A stretch of DNA of 64,000 nt from Taudactylus pleione (Eukaryota; Chordata; Amphibia; Anura; Myobatrachidae), in the NCBI GenBank assembly GCA_031769625.1, contig JAUIMM010000601.1, positions 1,430,001 through 1,494,000 on the forward strand, in the 5' to 3' direction. This document shows, one piece after another, positions 51,101-61,700 of this stretch. Position 1 is the stretch's first letter. Each line of letters begins with the position of its first letter. The notes below the pieces were generated by a model. The model was given only the letters and a program-made list of their open reading frames with translations, made no database searches and was not told the DNA's origin. The position numbers and the translations under genes are program-made.

Positions 51101-54100
51101 GACTACCAAGTGTATTCTGTTCTTGTTACCTGTGACTGCTATGTGTATTCTGTTCTTGTTACCTGTGACTGCTAAGTGTTTTTTGTTCTTGTTACCTGTG
51201 ACTGCTAAGTGCATTCTGTTCTTGCTACCTGTGACTGCTAAGTGTATTATGTTCTACTTACCTGTGACTGCTAAGTGTATTATTTTCTTGTTACCTGTGA
51301 CTGCTAAGTGTATTCTGTTCTTGTTAACAGTGACTGCTTAGTGTATTATGTTCTTCTTACATGTGACTGCTAAGTGTATTCTGTTCTTGTTACCTGTGAC
51401 CGTTAATTGTACTCTGCTCTTGTTACCTGTGACTGCTAAGTGTATTCTGTTCTTGTTACCTGTGACTTCTAAGTGTATTATGTTCTTGTTACCTGTGACT
51501 GCTAAGTGTATTCTGTTCTTGTTACCTGTGACTAATTAGTGTGTTCTGTTCTTGTTATCTGTGACTGCTAAGTGTTTTCTGTTTCTTTTACCTGTGACTA
51601 CCAAGTGTATTCTGCTCTTGTTACCTGTGACTGCTAAGTGTATTCTGCTCTTGTTGCCTGTGACTTCTAAGAGTATTCTGTTCTTGTTACCTGTGACTGC
51701 TAAGTTTATTCTGTTCTTGTTACCTGTGACTACTAAGTGTGTTCTGTTCTTGTTACCTGTGACTGCTAAGTGTTTTCTGTTTCTTTTACCTGTGACTACC
51801 AAGTGTATTCTGTTCTTGTTAACTGTGACTGCTAAGTGTATTCTGTTCTTGTTACCTGTGACTGCTAAGTGTATTCTGTTCTTGTTACCTGTGACTACCA
51901 AGTGTATTCTATTCTTGTTACCTGTGACTGCTAAGTGTATCCTGTTCTTGTTACCTGTGAATTCTAAGTGTTTTCTGTTCTTTTTATCTGTGACTGCTAA
52001 GTGTATTCTGTTCCTTTTACCTGTGACTACCAAGTGTATTCTGTTCTTGTTACATGTGACTGCTAAGTGTATTTTGTTCTTTTTATCTGTCACTATCAAG
52101 TGTATTCTGTTCTTATTACCTGTGATTGCTAATTGTATTCTGTTCTTGTTACCTGTGACTGCTTAGTGTATTATGTTCTACTTACCTGTGACTGCTAAGT
52201 GTATTCTGTTCTTGTTACCTGTGACTGCTATGTGTATTCTGTTCCTTTTACCTGTGACTACCAAGTGTATTCTGTTCTTGTTACCTGTGACTGCTGTGTG
52301 TTCTGTTCTTGTTACCTGTGACTACTTAGGGTATTCTGTTCTTGTTAACAGTGACTGCTTAGTGTATTATGTTCTACTTACATGTGACTGCTAAGTGTAT
52401 TCTGTTCTTGTTACCTGTGACTGTTAATTGTACTCTGCTCTTGTTACCTGTGACTGCTAAGTGTATTCTGTTCTTGTTACCTGTGACTGCTAAGTGTATT
52501 CTGTTCTTGTTACTATTCTGTTCGTGTTACCTGTGACTGCCAAGTGTAATCTGTTCTTGTTACCTGCGACTACCAACTGTATTCTGTTTTTGTTACCTGT
52601 GACTGCTAAGTGTATTCTGTTCTTGTTACCTGTGACTTCTAAGTGTTTTCTGTTCTTGTTACCTGTGACTGCTAAGTGTATTCTGTTCTTGTTACCTTTG
52701 ACTAATAAGTGTGTTCTGTTCTTGTTATCTGTGACTGCTTAGTGTTTTCTGTTTCTTTTACCTGAGACTACCAAGTGTATTCTGTTCTTGTTTCCTGTGA
52801 CTGCTAAGTGTATTCTGCTCTTGTTGCCTGTGACTTCTAAGAGTATTCTGTTCTTGTTACCTGTGACTGTTAAGTTTATTCTGTTCTTGTTACCTGTGAC
52901 TACTAGGTGTGTTCTGTTCTTGATACCTGTGACTGCTAAGTGTTTTCTGTTTCTTTTACCTGTGACTACCAAGTGTATTCTGTTCTTGTTAACTGTGACT
53001 GCTAAGTGTATTCTGTTCTTGTTACCTGTGACTGCTAAGTGTATTCTGTTCTTGTTACCTGTGAATACCAAGTGTATTCTGTTCTTGTTAACTGTGACTG
53101 CTAAGTGTATCCTGTTCTTGTTACCTGTGAATTCTAAGTGTTTTCTGTTCTTTTTATCTGTGACTGCTAAGTGTATTCTGTTCCTTTTACCTGTGACTAC
53201 TAAGTGTATTCTGTTCTTGTTACCTGTGACTGCTAAGTGTATTCTGTTCTTGTTATCTGTCACTATCAAGTGTATTCTGTTCTTATTACCTGTGACTGCT
53301 AAGTGTATTCTGTTCTTGTTACCTGTGACTGCTTAGTGTATTCTGTTCTTGTTACCTGTGACTAGTTAGTGTATTAAGTTTCAATTACCTGTAACTGCTA
53401 AGTGTATTCTGTTCTTGTTACCTGTGACAGCTAAGTGTATTCTGTTCTTTTTACCTGTGACTTCAAAGTGTATTCTGTTCTTGTTATCTGTTACTGCTAA
53501 GTGTATTCTGTTCTTGTTACCTGTGACTACCAAGTGTATTCTGTTCTTGTTATCTGTGACTGCCAATTGTATTCTGTTCTTGCTTCCTGTGACTACAAAG
53601 TGTATTCTGTTCTTGTTACCTGTGACTGCTAAGTGTATTCTGTTCTTGTTACCTGTGACTGCTAAGAGTATTCTGTTCTTGTTACCTGTTACTGCCAAGT
53701 GTATTCTTTTCTAAGTACCTGTGACGACCAAGTGTATTCTGTTCTTGTTACCTGTGACTACCAAGTGTATTCTGTTCTTGTTACCTGTGACTGCTAAGTG
53801 TATCCTGTTCTTGTTACCGGTGAATTCTAAGTGTTTTCTGTTCTTTTTATCTGTGACTGCTAAGTGTATTCTGTTCCTTTTACCTGTGACTACCAAGTGT
53901 ATTCTGTTCTTGTTACGTGTGACTGCTAAGTGTATTCTGTTCTTGTTATCTGTCACTATCAAGTGTATTCTCTTCTTATTACCTGTGACTGCTAAGTGTA
54001 TTCTGTTCTTGTTACCTCTGACTGCTAAGTGTATTCTATTCTTGTTACCTTTTACTGCTAAGTGTATTCTCTTCTTGTTACCTGTGACTACAAAGTGTAT

Positions 54101-55781
54101 TCTGTTCTTGTTACCTGTGACTGCTAAGTACATTCTGTTCTTGCTACCTGTGACTGCTAAGTGTATTATGTTCTACTTACCTGTGACTGCTAAGTGTATT
54201 CTGTTCTTGTTACCTGTGACTGCTAAGTGTATTCTGTTCTTGTTACCTGTGACTGCTAAGTGTATTATGTTCTACTTACCTGTGATGGCTAAATGTTTTC
54301 TGTTCTTGTTACCTGTGACTGCTAAGTGTATTCTCTTCTTATTACCTGTGACTGCTAAGTGTATTATGTTCTACTTACCTGTGACTGCTAAGTGTATTCT
54401 GTTCTTGTTACCTGTGACTGCTAAGTGTATTCTGTTCTTGTTACCTGTGACTGCTAAGTGTATTATGTTCTACTTACCTGTGATGGCTAAATGTTTTCTG
54501 TTCTAATTACCTGTGACTGCTAAATGTATTCTGTTCTTGTTACCTGTGACTGCTAAGTGTATTCTGTTCCTTTTACCTGTGACTACCAAGTGTATTCTGT
54601 TCTTGTTACCTGTGACAGCTAAGTGTATTCTGTTCTTGTTAATTGTGACTGCTTAGTGTATTCTGTTCTTGTTACCTGTGACTACTTAGTGTATTAAGTT
54701 TCAGTTACCTGTAACTGCTAAGTGTATTCTGTTCTTGTTACCTGTGACAGCTAAGTGTATTCTGTTCTTGTTACCTGTGACTGCTAAGTGTATTCTGTTC
54801 TTGTTACCTGTTACTGCTAAGTGTATTTTGTTCATGTTACCTGTGACTACCAAGTGTATTCTGTTCTTGTTACCTGTGACTGCTAAGTGTATTCTGTTCT
54901 TGTTACCTGTGACTGCCAAGTGTATTCTGTTCTTGTTACCTGTGACTACCAAGTGTATTCTGTTCTTGTTACCTGTGACTGCTAAGTGTATTCTGTTCTT
55001 GTTACCTGTGACTGCTAAGTGTATTCTGTTCTTGTTACCTGTGACTGCTAAGTGTATTCGGTTCTTGTTACCTGTGACTGCCAAGTGTATTCTGTTCCTG
55101 TAACCTGTGACTACCAAGTGTATTCTGTTCTTGTTACCTTTGACTGTTAATTGTATTTTGTTCTTGTTACCTGTGACTGCTAAGTGTATTCTGTTCTTGT
55201 TACCTGTGACTGCTAAGTGTATTCTGTTCTTTTTAACTGTGACTGCTAAGTGTACTCTGTTCTTGTTACCTGTGACTGCTAAGTGTAATGTCTTGTTTCC
55301 TGTGACTACCAAGTGTATTCTGTTCTTGTTACCTGTGACTGCTAAGTGTATTCTGTTCTTGTTACCTGTGACTGCCAAGTGAATTCTGTTCCTTTTACCT
55401 GTGACTACCAAGTGTATTCTGTTCTTGTTACCTGCGACTGCCAAGTGCATTCTGTTATTGTTACCTGTGACTGCTACGTGTATTCTGTTCTTATTACCTG
55501 TGACTGCCAAGTGTATTCTGTTCTTGTTACCTTTGACTTCCAAGTGTATTCTGTTCTTGTTACCTGTGACTGCTAAGTGTACTCTGTTCTTGTTACCTGT
55601 GACTTCTAAGTATATTCTGTTCTTGTTATCTGTGACTGCTATGTGTATTCTGTTCCTTTTACCAGTGACTACCAAGTGTATTCTGTTCTTGTTAACTATG
55701 ACTGCAAAGTGTATTCTTTTCTTGTTACCTGTGACTTCTTAGTGTATTCTGTTCTTGTTAACAGTGACTGCTTAGTGTATT
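45102..55781. repeat. HOR domain D, copy 2 (10,680 bp)
   Basis: Recurs in copy 3 at 10,680 bp over its first part (45,102 to 55,782, 45,293 to 55,973) and at 8,705 bp after the internal 2,008-bp duplication (49,411 to 58,116, 52,173 to 60,878, 54,735 to 63,440). The arithmetic closes: 10,680-2,008+33 = 8,705, the 33 being one monomer present near 58,013-58,045 and absent here. Confidence 0.92.
45600..49615. repeat. 2,008-bp tandem duplication (62 monomers per unit)
   Basis: Unit 1 (about 45,600-47,607) recurs at 47,608-49,615: 45,728 to 47,736, 46,015 to 48,023, 46,924 to 48,932, 47,403 to 49,411. Length equals 62x33-38, explained by one 17-bp (-16), one 14-bp (-19), two 31-bp (-4) and one 34-bp (+1) monomer. 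D copies 1 and 3 carry this segment once. I saw almost no differences between the two units, which suggests a recent event. Confidence 0.9.
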
Positions 55782-58700
55782 ATGTTCTACTTACATGTGA
55801 CTGCTAAGTGTATTCTGTTCTTGTTACCTGTGACCGTTAATTGTACTCTGCTCTTGTTACCTGTGACTGCTAAGTGTATTCTGTTCTTGTTACCTGTGAC
55901 TGCTAAGTGTATTCTGTTCTTTTTAACTGTAACTGCTAAGTGTACTCTGTTCTTGTTACCTGTGACTGCTAAGTGTATTCTGTTCTTGTTACTATTCTGT
56001 TCGTGTTACCTGTGACTGCCAAGTGTAATCTGTTCTTGTTAGCTGAGACTACAAACTGTATTCTGTTCTTGTTAACTGTGACTGCTAAGTGTATTCTGTT
56101 CTTGTTACCTGTGACTTCTAAGTGTATTCTGTTCTTGTTACCTTTGACTGCTAAGTGTATTCTGTTCTTGTTACCTTTGACTAATAAGTGTGTTCTGTTC
56201 TTGTTATCTGTGACTGCTAAGTGTTTTCTGTTTCTTTTACCTGTGACTACCAAGTGTATTCTGTTCTTGTTACCTGTGACTGCTAAGTGTATTCTGCTCT
56301 TGTTGCCTGTGACTTCTAAGAGTATTCTGTTCTTGTTACCTGTGACTGCTAAGAGTATTCTGTTCTTGTTACCTGTTACTGCCAAGTGTATTCTGTTCTA
56401 GATACCTGTGACTACCAAGTGTATTCTGTTCTTGTTATCTGTGACTGTTAATTGTATTCTGTTCTTGTTACCTGTGACTGCTAAGTGTATTCTGTTCTTG
56501 TTACCTGTGACTGCTATGTGTATTCTGTTCCTTTTACCTGTGACTACCAAGTGTATTCTGTTCTTGTTACCTGTGACTGCTGTGTGTTCTGTTCTTGTTA
56601 CCTGTGACTTCTTAGGGTATTCTGTTCTTGTTAACAGTGACTGCTTAGTGTATTATGTTCTACTTACATGTGACTGCTTACGTGTATTCTGTTCTTGCTA
56701 CCTGTGACTGTTAATTGTACTCTGTTCTTGTTACCTGTGACTGCTAAGTGTATTCTGTTCTTATTACCTGTGACTGCTAAGTGTATTTTGTTCTTGTTAA
56801 CTGTGACTGCTAAGTGTACTCTGTTCTTGTTACCTGTGACTGCTAAGTGTATTCTGTTCTTGTTACCTGTGACTGCTAAGTGTATTCTGTTCATGTTACC
56901 TGTGACTGCCAAGTGTAATATGTTTTTGTTACCTGTGACTTCCAAGTGTATTCTGTTCTTGTTACCTGTGACTGCTAAGTGTATTCTGTTCTTGTTACCT
57001 GTGACTGCTAAGTGTATTCTGTTCTTGTTACATTTTACTGCTAAGTGTATTCTGTTCTTGTTACCTGTGACTACAAAGTGTATTCTGTTCTTGTTACCTG
57101 TGACTGCTATGTGTATTCTGTTCTTGTTACCTGTGACTGCTAAGTGTTTTCTGTTCTTGTTACCTGTGACTGCTAAGTGCATTCTGTTCTTGCTACCTGT
57201 GACTGCTAAGTGTATTATGTTCTACTTACCTGTGACTGCTAAGTGTATTATTTTCTTGTTACCTGTGACTGCTAAGTGTATTCTGTTCTTGTTAACAGTG
57301 ACTGCTAAGTGTATTCTGTTCTTGTTACCTGTGACTGCTATGTGTATTCTGTTCCTTTTACCTGTGACTACCAAGTGTATTCTGTTCTTGTTACCTGTGA
57401 CTGCTGTGTGTTCTGTTCTTGTTACCTGTGACTACTTAGGGTATTCTGTTCTTGTTAACAGTGACTGCTTAGTGTATTATGTTCTACTTACATGTGACTG
57501 CTAAGTGTATTCTGTTCTTGTTACCTGTGAATGTTAATTGTACTCTGCTCTTGTTACCTGTGACTGCTAAGTGTATTCTGTTCTTGTTACCTGTGACTGC
57601 TAAGTGTATTCTGTTCTTGTTACTATTCTGTTCGTGTTACCTGTGACTGCCAAGTGTAATCTGTTCTTGTTACCTGTGACTACCAACTGTATTCTGTTCT
57701 TGTTACCTGTGACTTCTAAGTGTATTCTGTTCTTGTTACCTGTGACTGCTAAGTGTATTCTGTTCTTGTTACCTTTGACTAATAAGTGTGTTCTGTTCTT
57801 GTTATCTGTGACTGCTTAGTGTGTTCTGTTCTTGTTATCTGTGACTGCTAAGTGTTTTCTGTTTCTTTTACCTGTGACTACCAAGTGTATTCTGTTCTTG
57901 TTTCCTGTGACTGCTAAGTGTATTCTGCTCTTGTTGCCTGTGACTTCTAAGAGTATTGTGTTCTTGTAACCTGTGACTGCTAAGTGTATTCTGTTCTTGT
58001 TACCTGTGACTGCTTAGTGTATTCTTTTCTTGTTAACTGTGACTACTTAGTGTATTAAGTTTCAGTTAGCTGTAACTGCTAAGTGTATTCTGCTCTTGTT
58101 ACCTGTGACAGCTAAGTGTATTCTGTTCTTTTTACCTGTGACTTCAAAGTGAATACTGCTAAGTGTATTCTGTTCTTGTTACCTGTGACCGTTAATTGTA
58201 CTCTGCTCTTGTTACCTGTGACTGCTAAGTGTATTCTTTTCTTGTTACCTGTGACTGCTAAGTGTATTCTGTTCTTTTTAACTGTGACTGCTAAGTGTAC
58301 TCTGTTCTTGTTACCTGTGACTGCTAAGTGTATTCTGTTCTTGTTACCTGTTACTGCCAAGTGTATTCTGTTCTTGTTACCTGTGACTGCCAAGTGTATT
58401 CTTTTCTTGTTACCTGTGACTGCTAAGTGTATTCTGTTCTTGTTACCTGTGACTGCTATGTGTATTCTGTTCTTGTTACCTTTTACTGCTAAGTGTATTC
58501 TGTTCTTGTTACCTGTGACTACAAAGTGTATTCTGTTCTTGTTACCTGTGACTGCTATGTGTATTCTGTTCTTGTTACCTGTGACTGCTAAGTGTTTTCT
58601 GTTCTTGTTACCTGTGACTGCTAAGTGCATTCTGTTCTTGCTACCTGTGACTGCTAAGTGTATTATGTTCTACTTACCTGTGACTGCTAAGTGTATTATT

Positions 58701-61700
58701 TTCTTGTTACCTGTGACTGCTAAGTGTATTCTGTTCTTGTTAACAGTGACTGCTTAGTGTGTTATGTTCTACTTACATGTGACTGCTAAGTGTATTCTGT
58801 TCTTGTTACCTGTGACCGTTAATTGTACTCTGCTCTTGTTACCTGTGACTGCTAAGTGTAATCTGTTCTTGTTACCTGAGACTACAAACTGTATTCTGTT
58901 CTTGTTACCTGTGACTGCTAAGTGTATTCTGTTCTTGTTACCTGTGACTTCTAAGTGTATTCTGTTCTTGTTACCTGTGACTGCTAAGTGTATTCTGCTC
59001 TTGTTGCTTGTGACTTCTAAGAGTATTCTGTTCTTGTTACCTGTGACTGCTAAGTTTATTCTGTTCTTGTTACCTGTGACTACTAAGTGTGTTCTGTTCT
59101 TGTTACCTGTGACTGCTAAGTGTTTTTTCTGTTTCTTTTACCTGTGACTACCAAGTGTTTTCTGTTTTTGTTAACTGTGACTGCTAAGTGTATTCTGTTC
59201 TTGTTACCTGTGACTGCTAAGTGTATTCTGTTCTTGTTACCTGTGACTACCAAGTGTATTCTATTCTTGTTACCTGTGACTGCTAAGTGTATCCTGTTCT
59301 TGTTACCTGTGAATTCTAAGTGTTTTCTTTTCTTTTTATCTGTGACTGCTAAGTGTATTCTGTTCCTTTTACCTGTGACTACCAAGTGTATTCTGTTCTT
59401 GTTACCTTTGACTGCTAAGTGTATTTTGTTCTTTTTATCTGTCACTATCAAGTGTATTCTGTTCTTATTACCTGTGATTGCTAAGTGTATTCTGTTCTTG
59501 TTACCTGTGACTGCTTAGTGTATTATGTTCTACTTACCTGTGACTGCTAAGTGTATTCTGTTCTTGTTACCTGTGACTGCTAAGTGTATTCTTTTCTTGT
59601 TACCTGTGACTGCTAAGTGTATTCTGTTTTTGTTACCTGTGACTGCTAAGTGTATTCTGTTCTTGTTACCTTTTACTGCTAAGTGTATTCTGTTCTTGTT
59701 ACCTGTGACTGCTAAGTGTATTCTGTTCCTTTTACCTGTGACTGCTAAGTGTATTCTGTTCTTGTTACCTGTTACTGCTAAGTGTATTTTGTTCATGTTA
59801 CCTGTGACTACCAAGTGTATTCTGTTCTTGTTACCTGTGACTGCTATGTGTATTCTGTTCTTGTTACCTGTGACTGCTAAGTGTTTTCTGTTCTTGTTAC
59901 CTGTGACTGCTAAGTGCATTCTGTTCTTGCTACCTGTGACTGCTAAGTGTATTATGTTCTACTTACCTGTGACTGCTAAGTGTATTATTTTCTTGTTACC
60001 TGTGACTGCTAAGTGTATTCTGTTCTTGTTAACAGTGACTGCTTAGTGTATTATGTTCTTCTTACATGTGACTGCTAAGTGTATTCTGTTCTTGTTACCT
60101 GTGACCGTTAATTGTACTCTGCTCTTGTTACCTGTGACTGCTAAGTGTATTCTGTTCTTGTTACCTGTGACTTCTAAGTGTATTATGTTCTTGTTACCTG
60201 TGACTGCTAAGTGTATTCTGTTCTTGTTACCTGTGACTAATTAGTGTGTTCTGTTCTTGTTATCTGTGACTGCTAAGTGTTTTCTGTTTCTTTTACCTGT
60301 GACTACCAAGTGTATTCTGCTCTTGTTACCTGTGACTGCTAAGTGTATTCTGCTCTTGTTGCCTGTGACTTCTAAGAGTATTCTGTTCTTGTTACCTGTG
60401 ACTGCTAAGTTTATTCTGTTCTTGTTACCTGTGACTACTAAGTGTGTTCTGTTCTTGTTACCTGTGACTGCTAAGTGTTTTCTGTTTCTTTTACCTGTGA
60501 CTACCAAGTGTATTCTGTTCTTGTTAACTGTGACTGCTAAGTGTATTCTGTTCTTGTTACCTGTGACTGCTAAGTGTATTCTGTTCTTGTTACCTGGGAC
60601 TACCAAGTGTATTCTATTCTTGTTACCTGTGACTGCTAAGTGTATCCTGTTCTTGTTACCTGTGAATTCTAAGTGTTTTCTGTTCTTTTTATCTGTGACT
60701 GCTAAGTGTATTCTGTTCCTTTTACCTGTGACTACCAAGTGTATTCTGTTCTTCTTACATGTGACTGCTAAGTGTATTTTGTTCTTTTTATCTGTCACTA
60801 TCAAGTGTATTCTGTTCTTATTACCTGTGATTGCTAATTGTATTCTGTTCTTGTTACCTGTGACTGCTTAGTGTATTATGTTCTACTTACCTGTGACTGC
60901 TAAGTGTATTCTGTTCTTGTTACCTGTGACTGCTATGTGTATTCTGTTCCTTTTACCTGTGACTACCAAGTGTATTCTGTTCTTGTTACCTGTGACTGCT
61001 GTGTGTTCTGTTCTTGTTACCTGTGACTACTTAGGGTATTCTGTTCTTGTTAACAGTGACTGCTTAGTGTATTATGTTCTACTTACATGTGACTGCTAAG
61101 TGTATTCTGTTCTTGTTACCTGTGACTGTTAATTGTACTCTGCTCTTGTTACCTGTGACTGCTAAGTGTATTCTGTTCTTGTTACCTGTGACTGCTAAGT
61201 GTATTCTGTTCTTGTTACTATTCTGTTCGTGTTACCTGTGACTGCCAAGTGTAATCTGTTCTTGTTACCTGCGACTACCAACTGTATTCTGTTTTTGTTA
61301 CCTGTGACTGCTAAGTGTATTCTGTTCTTGTTACCTGTGACTTCTAAGTGTTTTCTGTTCTTGTTACCTGTGATGGCTAAGTGTATTCTGTTCTTGTTAC
61401 CTTTGACTAATAAGTGTGTTCTGTTCTTGTTATCTGTGACTGCTTAGTGTTTTCTGTTTCTTTTACCTGAGACTACCAAGTGTATTCTGTTCTTGTTTCC
61501 TGTGACTGCTAAGTGTATTCTGCTCTTGTTGCCTGTGACTTCTAAGAGTATTCTGTTCTTGTTACCTGTGACTGTTAAGTTTATTCTGTTCTTGTTACCT
61601 GTGACTACTAGGTGTGTTCTGTTCTTGATACCTGTGACTGCTAAGTGTTTTCTGTTTCTTTTACCTGTGACTACCAAGTGTATTCTGTTCTTGTTAACTG

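Larger units (their letters stand above)
36719..58160. repeat. 14-bp truncated monomers (4 copies, domain D only)
   Basis: A monomer reduced to 14 bp by a 19-bp loss reads GACTTCAAAGTGAATACTGC. The four copies are near 36,722-36,741, 47,428-47,444, 49,436-49,452 and 58,141-58,159. All are at the same position of the D unit, so this is one deletion spread by HOR amplification. It is absent from domains A to C. Confidence 0.9.
760..61020. repeat. 31-bp monomers (2-bp deletion, GCTGTGTGTTCTG class)
   Basis: In this class AAGTGTATTC is shortened to GTGTGTTC, a net 2-bp loss. It nearly always follows an ACCAAG monomer and precedes a monomer with TTCTTAGGG or ACTTAGGG. Examples are near 768, 1,440, 2,590, 3,815, 14,548, 24,783, 35,163, 45,901 and 60,999. 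It shifts the 11-codon frame, so open frames running through it change from one peptide periodicity to another, which argues against coding use. Confidence 0.9.
1000..61240. repeat. 17-bp truncated monomers (27 copies) marking HOR phase
   Basis: A monomer that has lost 16 bp joins TTCTTGTTAC directly to TATTCTGTTCGTG. Junctions lie about 18-21 bp after 1,000, 4,047, 7,226, 13,266, 14,073, 14,814, 17,758, 18,235, 21,080, 21,887, 22,628, 23,369, 24,110, 26,368, 28,791, 31,343, 34,556, 36,186, 37,537, 39,831, 45,293, 46,924, 48,932, 52,494, 55,973, 57,604 and 61,199. The downstream context (TGCCAAGTGTAATCTG in nearly all) is shared, so all probably descend from one deletion. In copies 2 and 3 of domain D one of them was removed with a 149-bp deletion (5x33-16). 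Confidence 0.93.
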
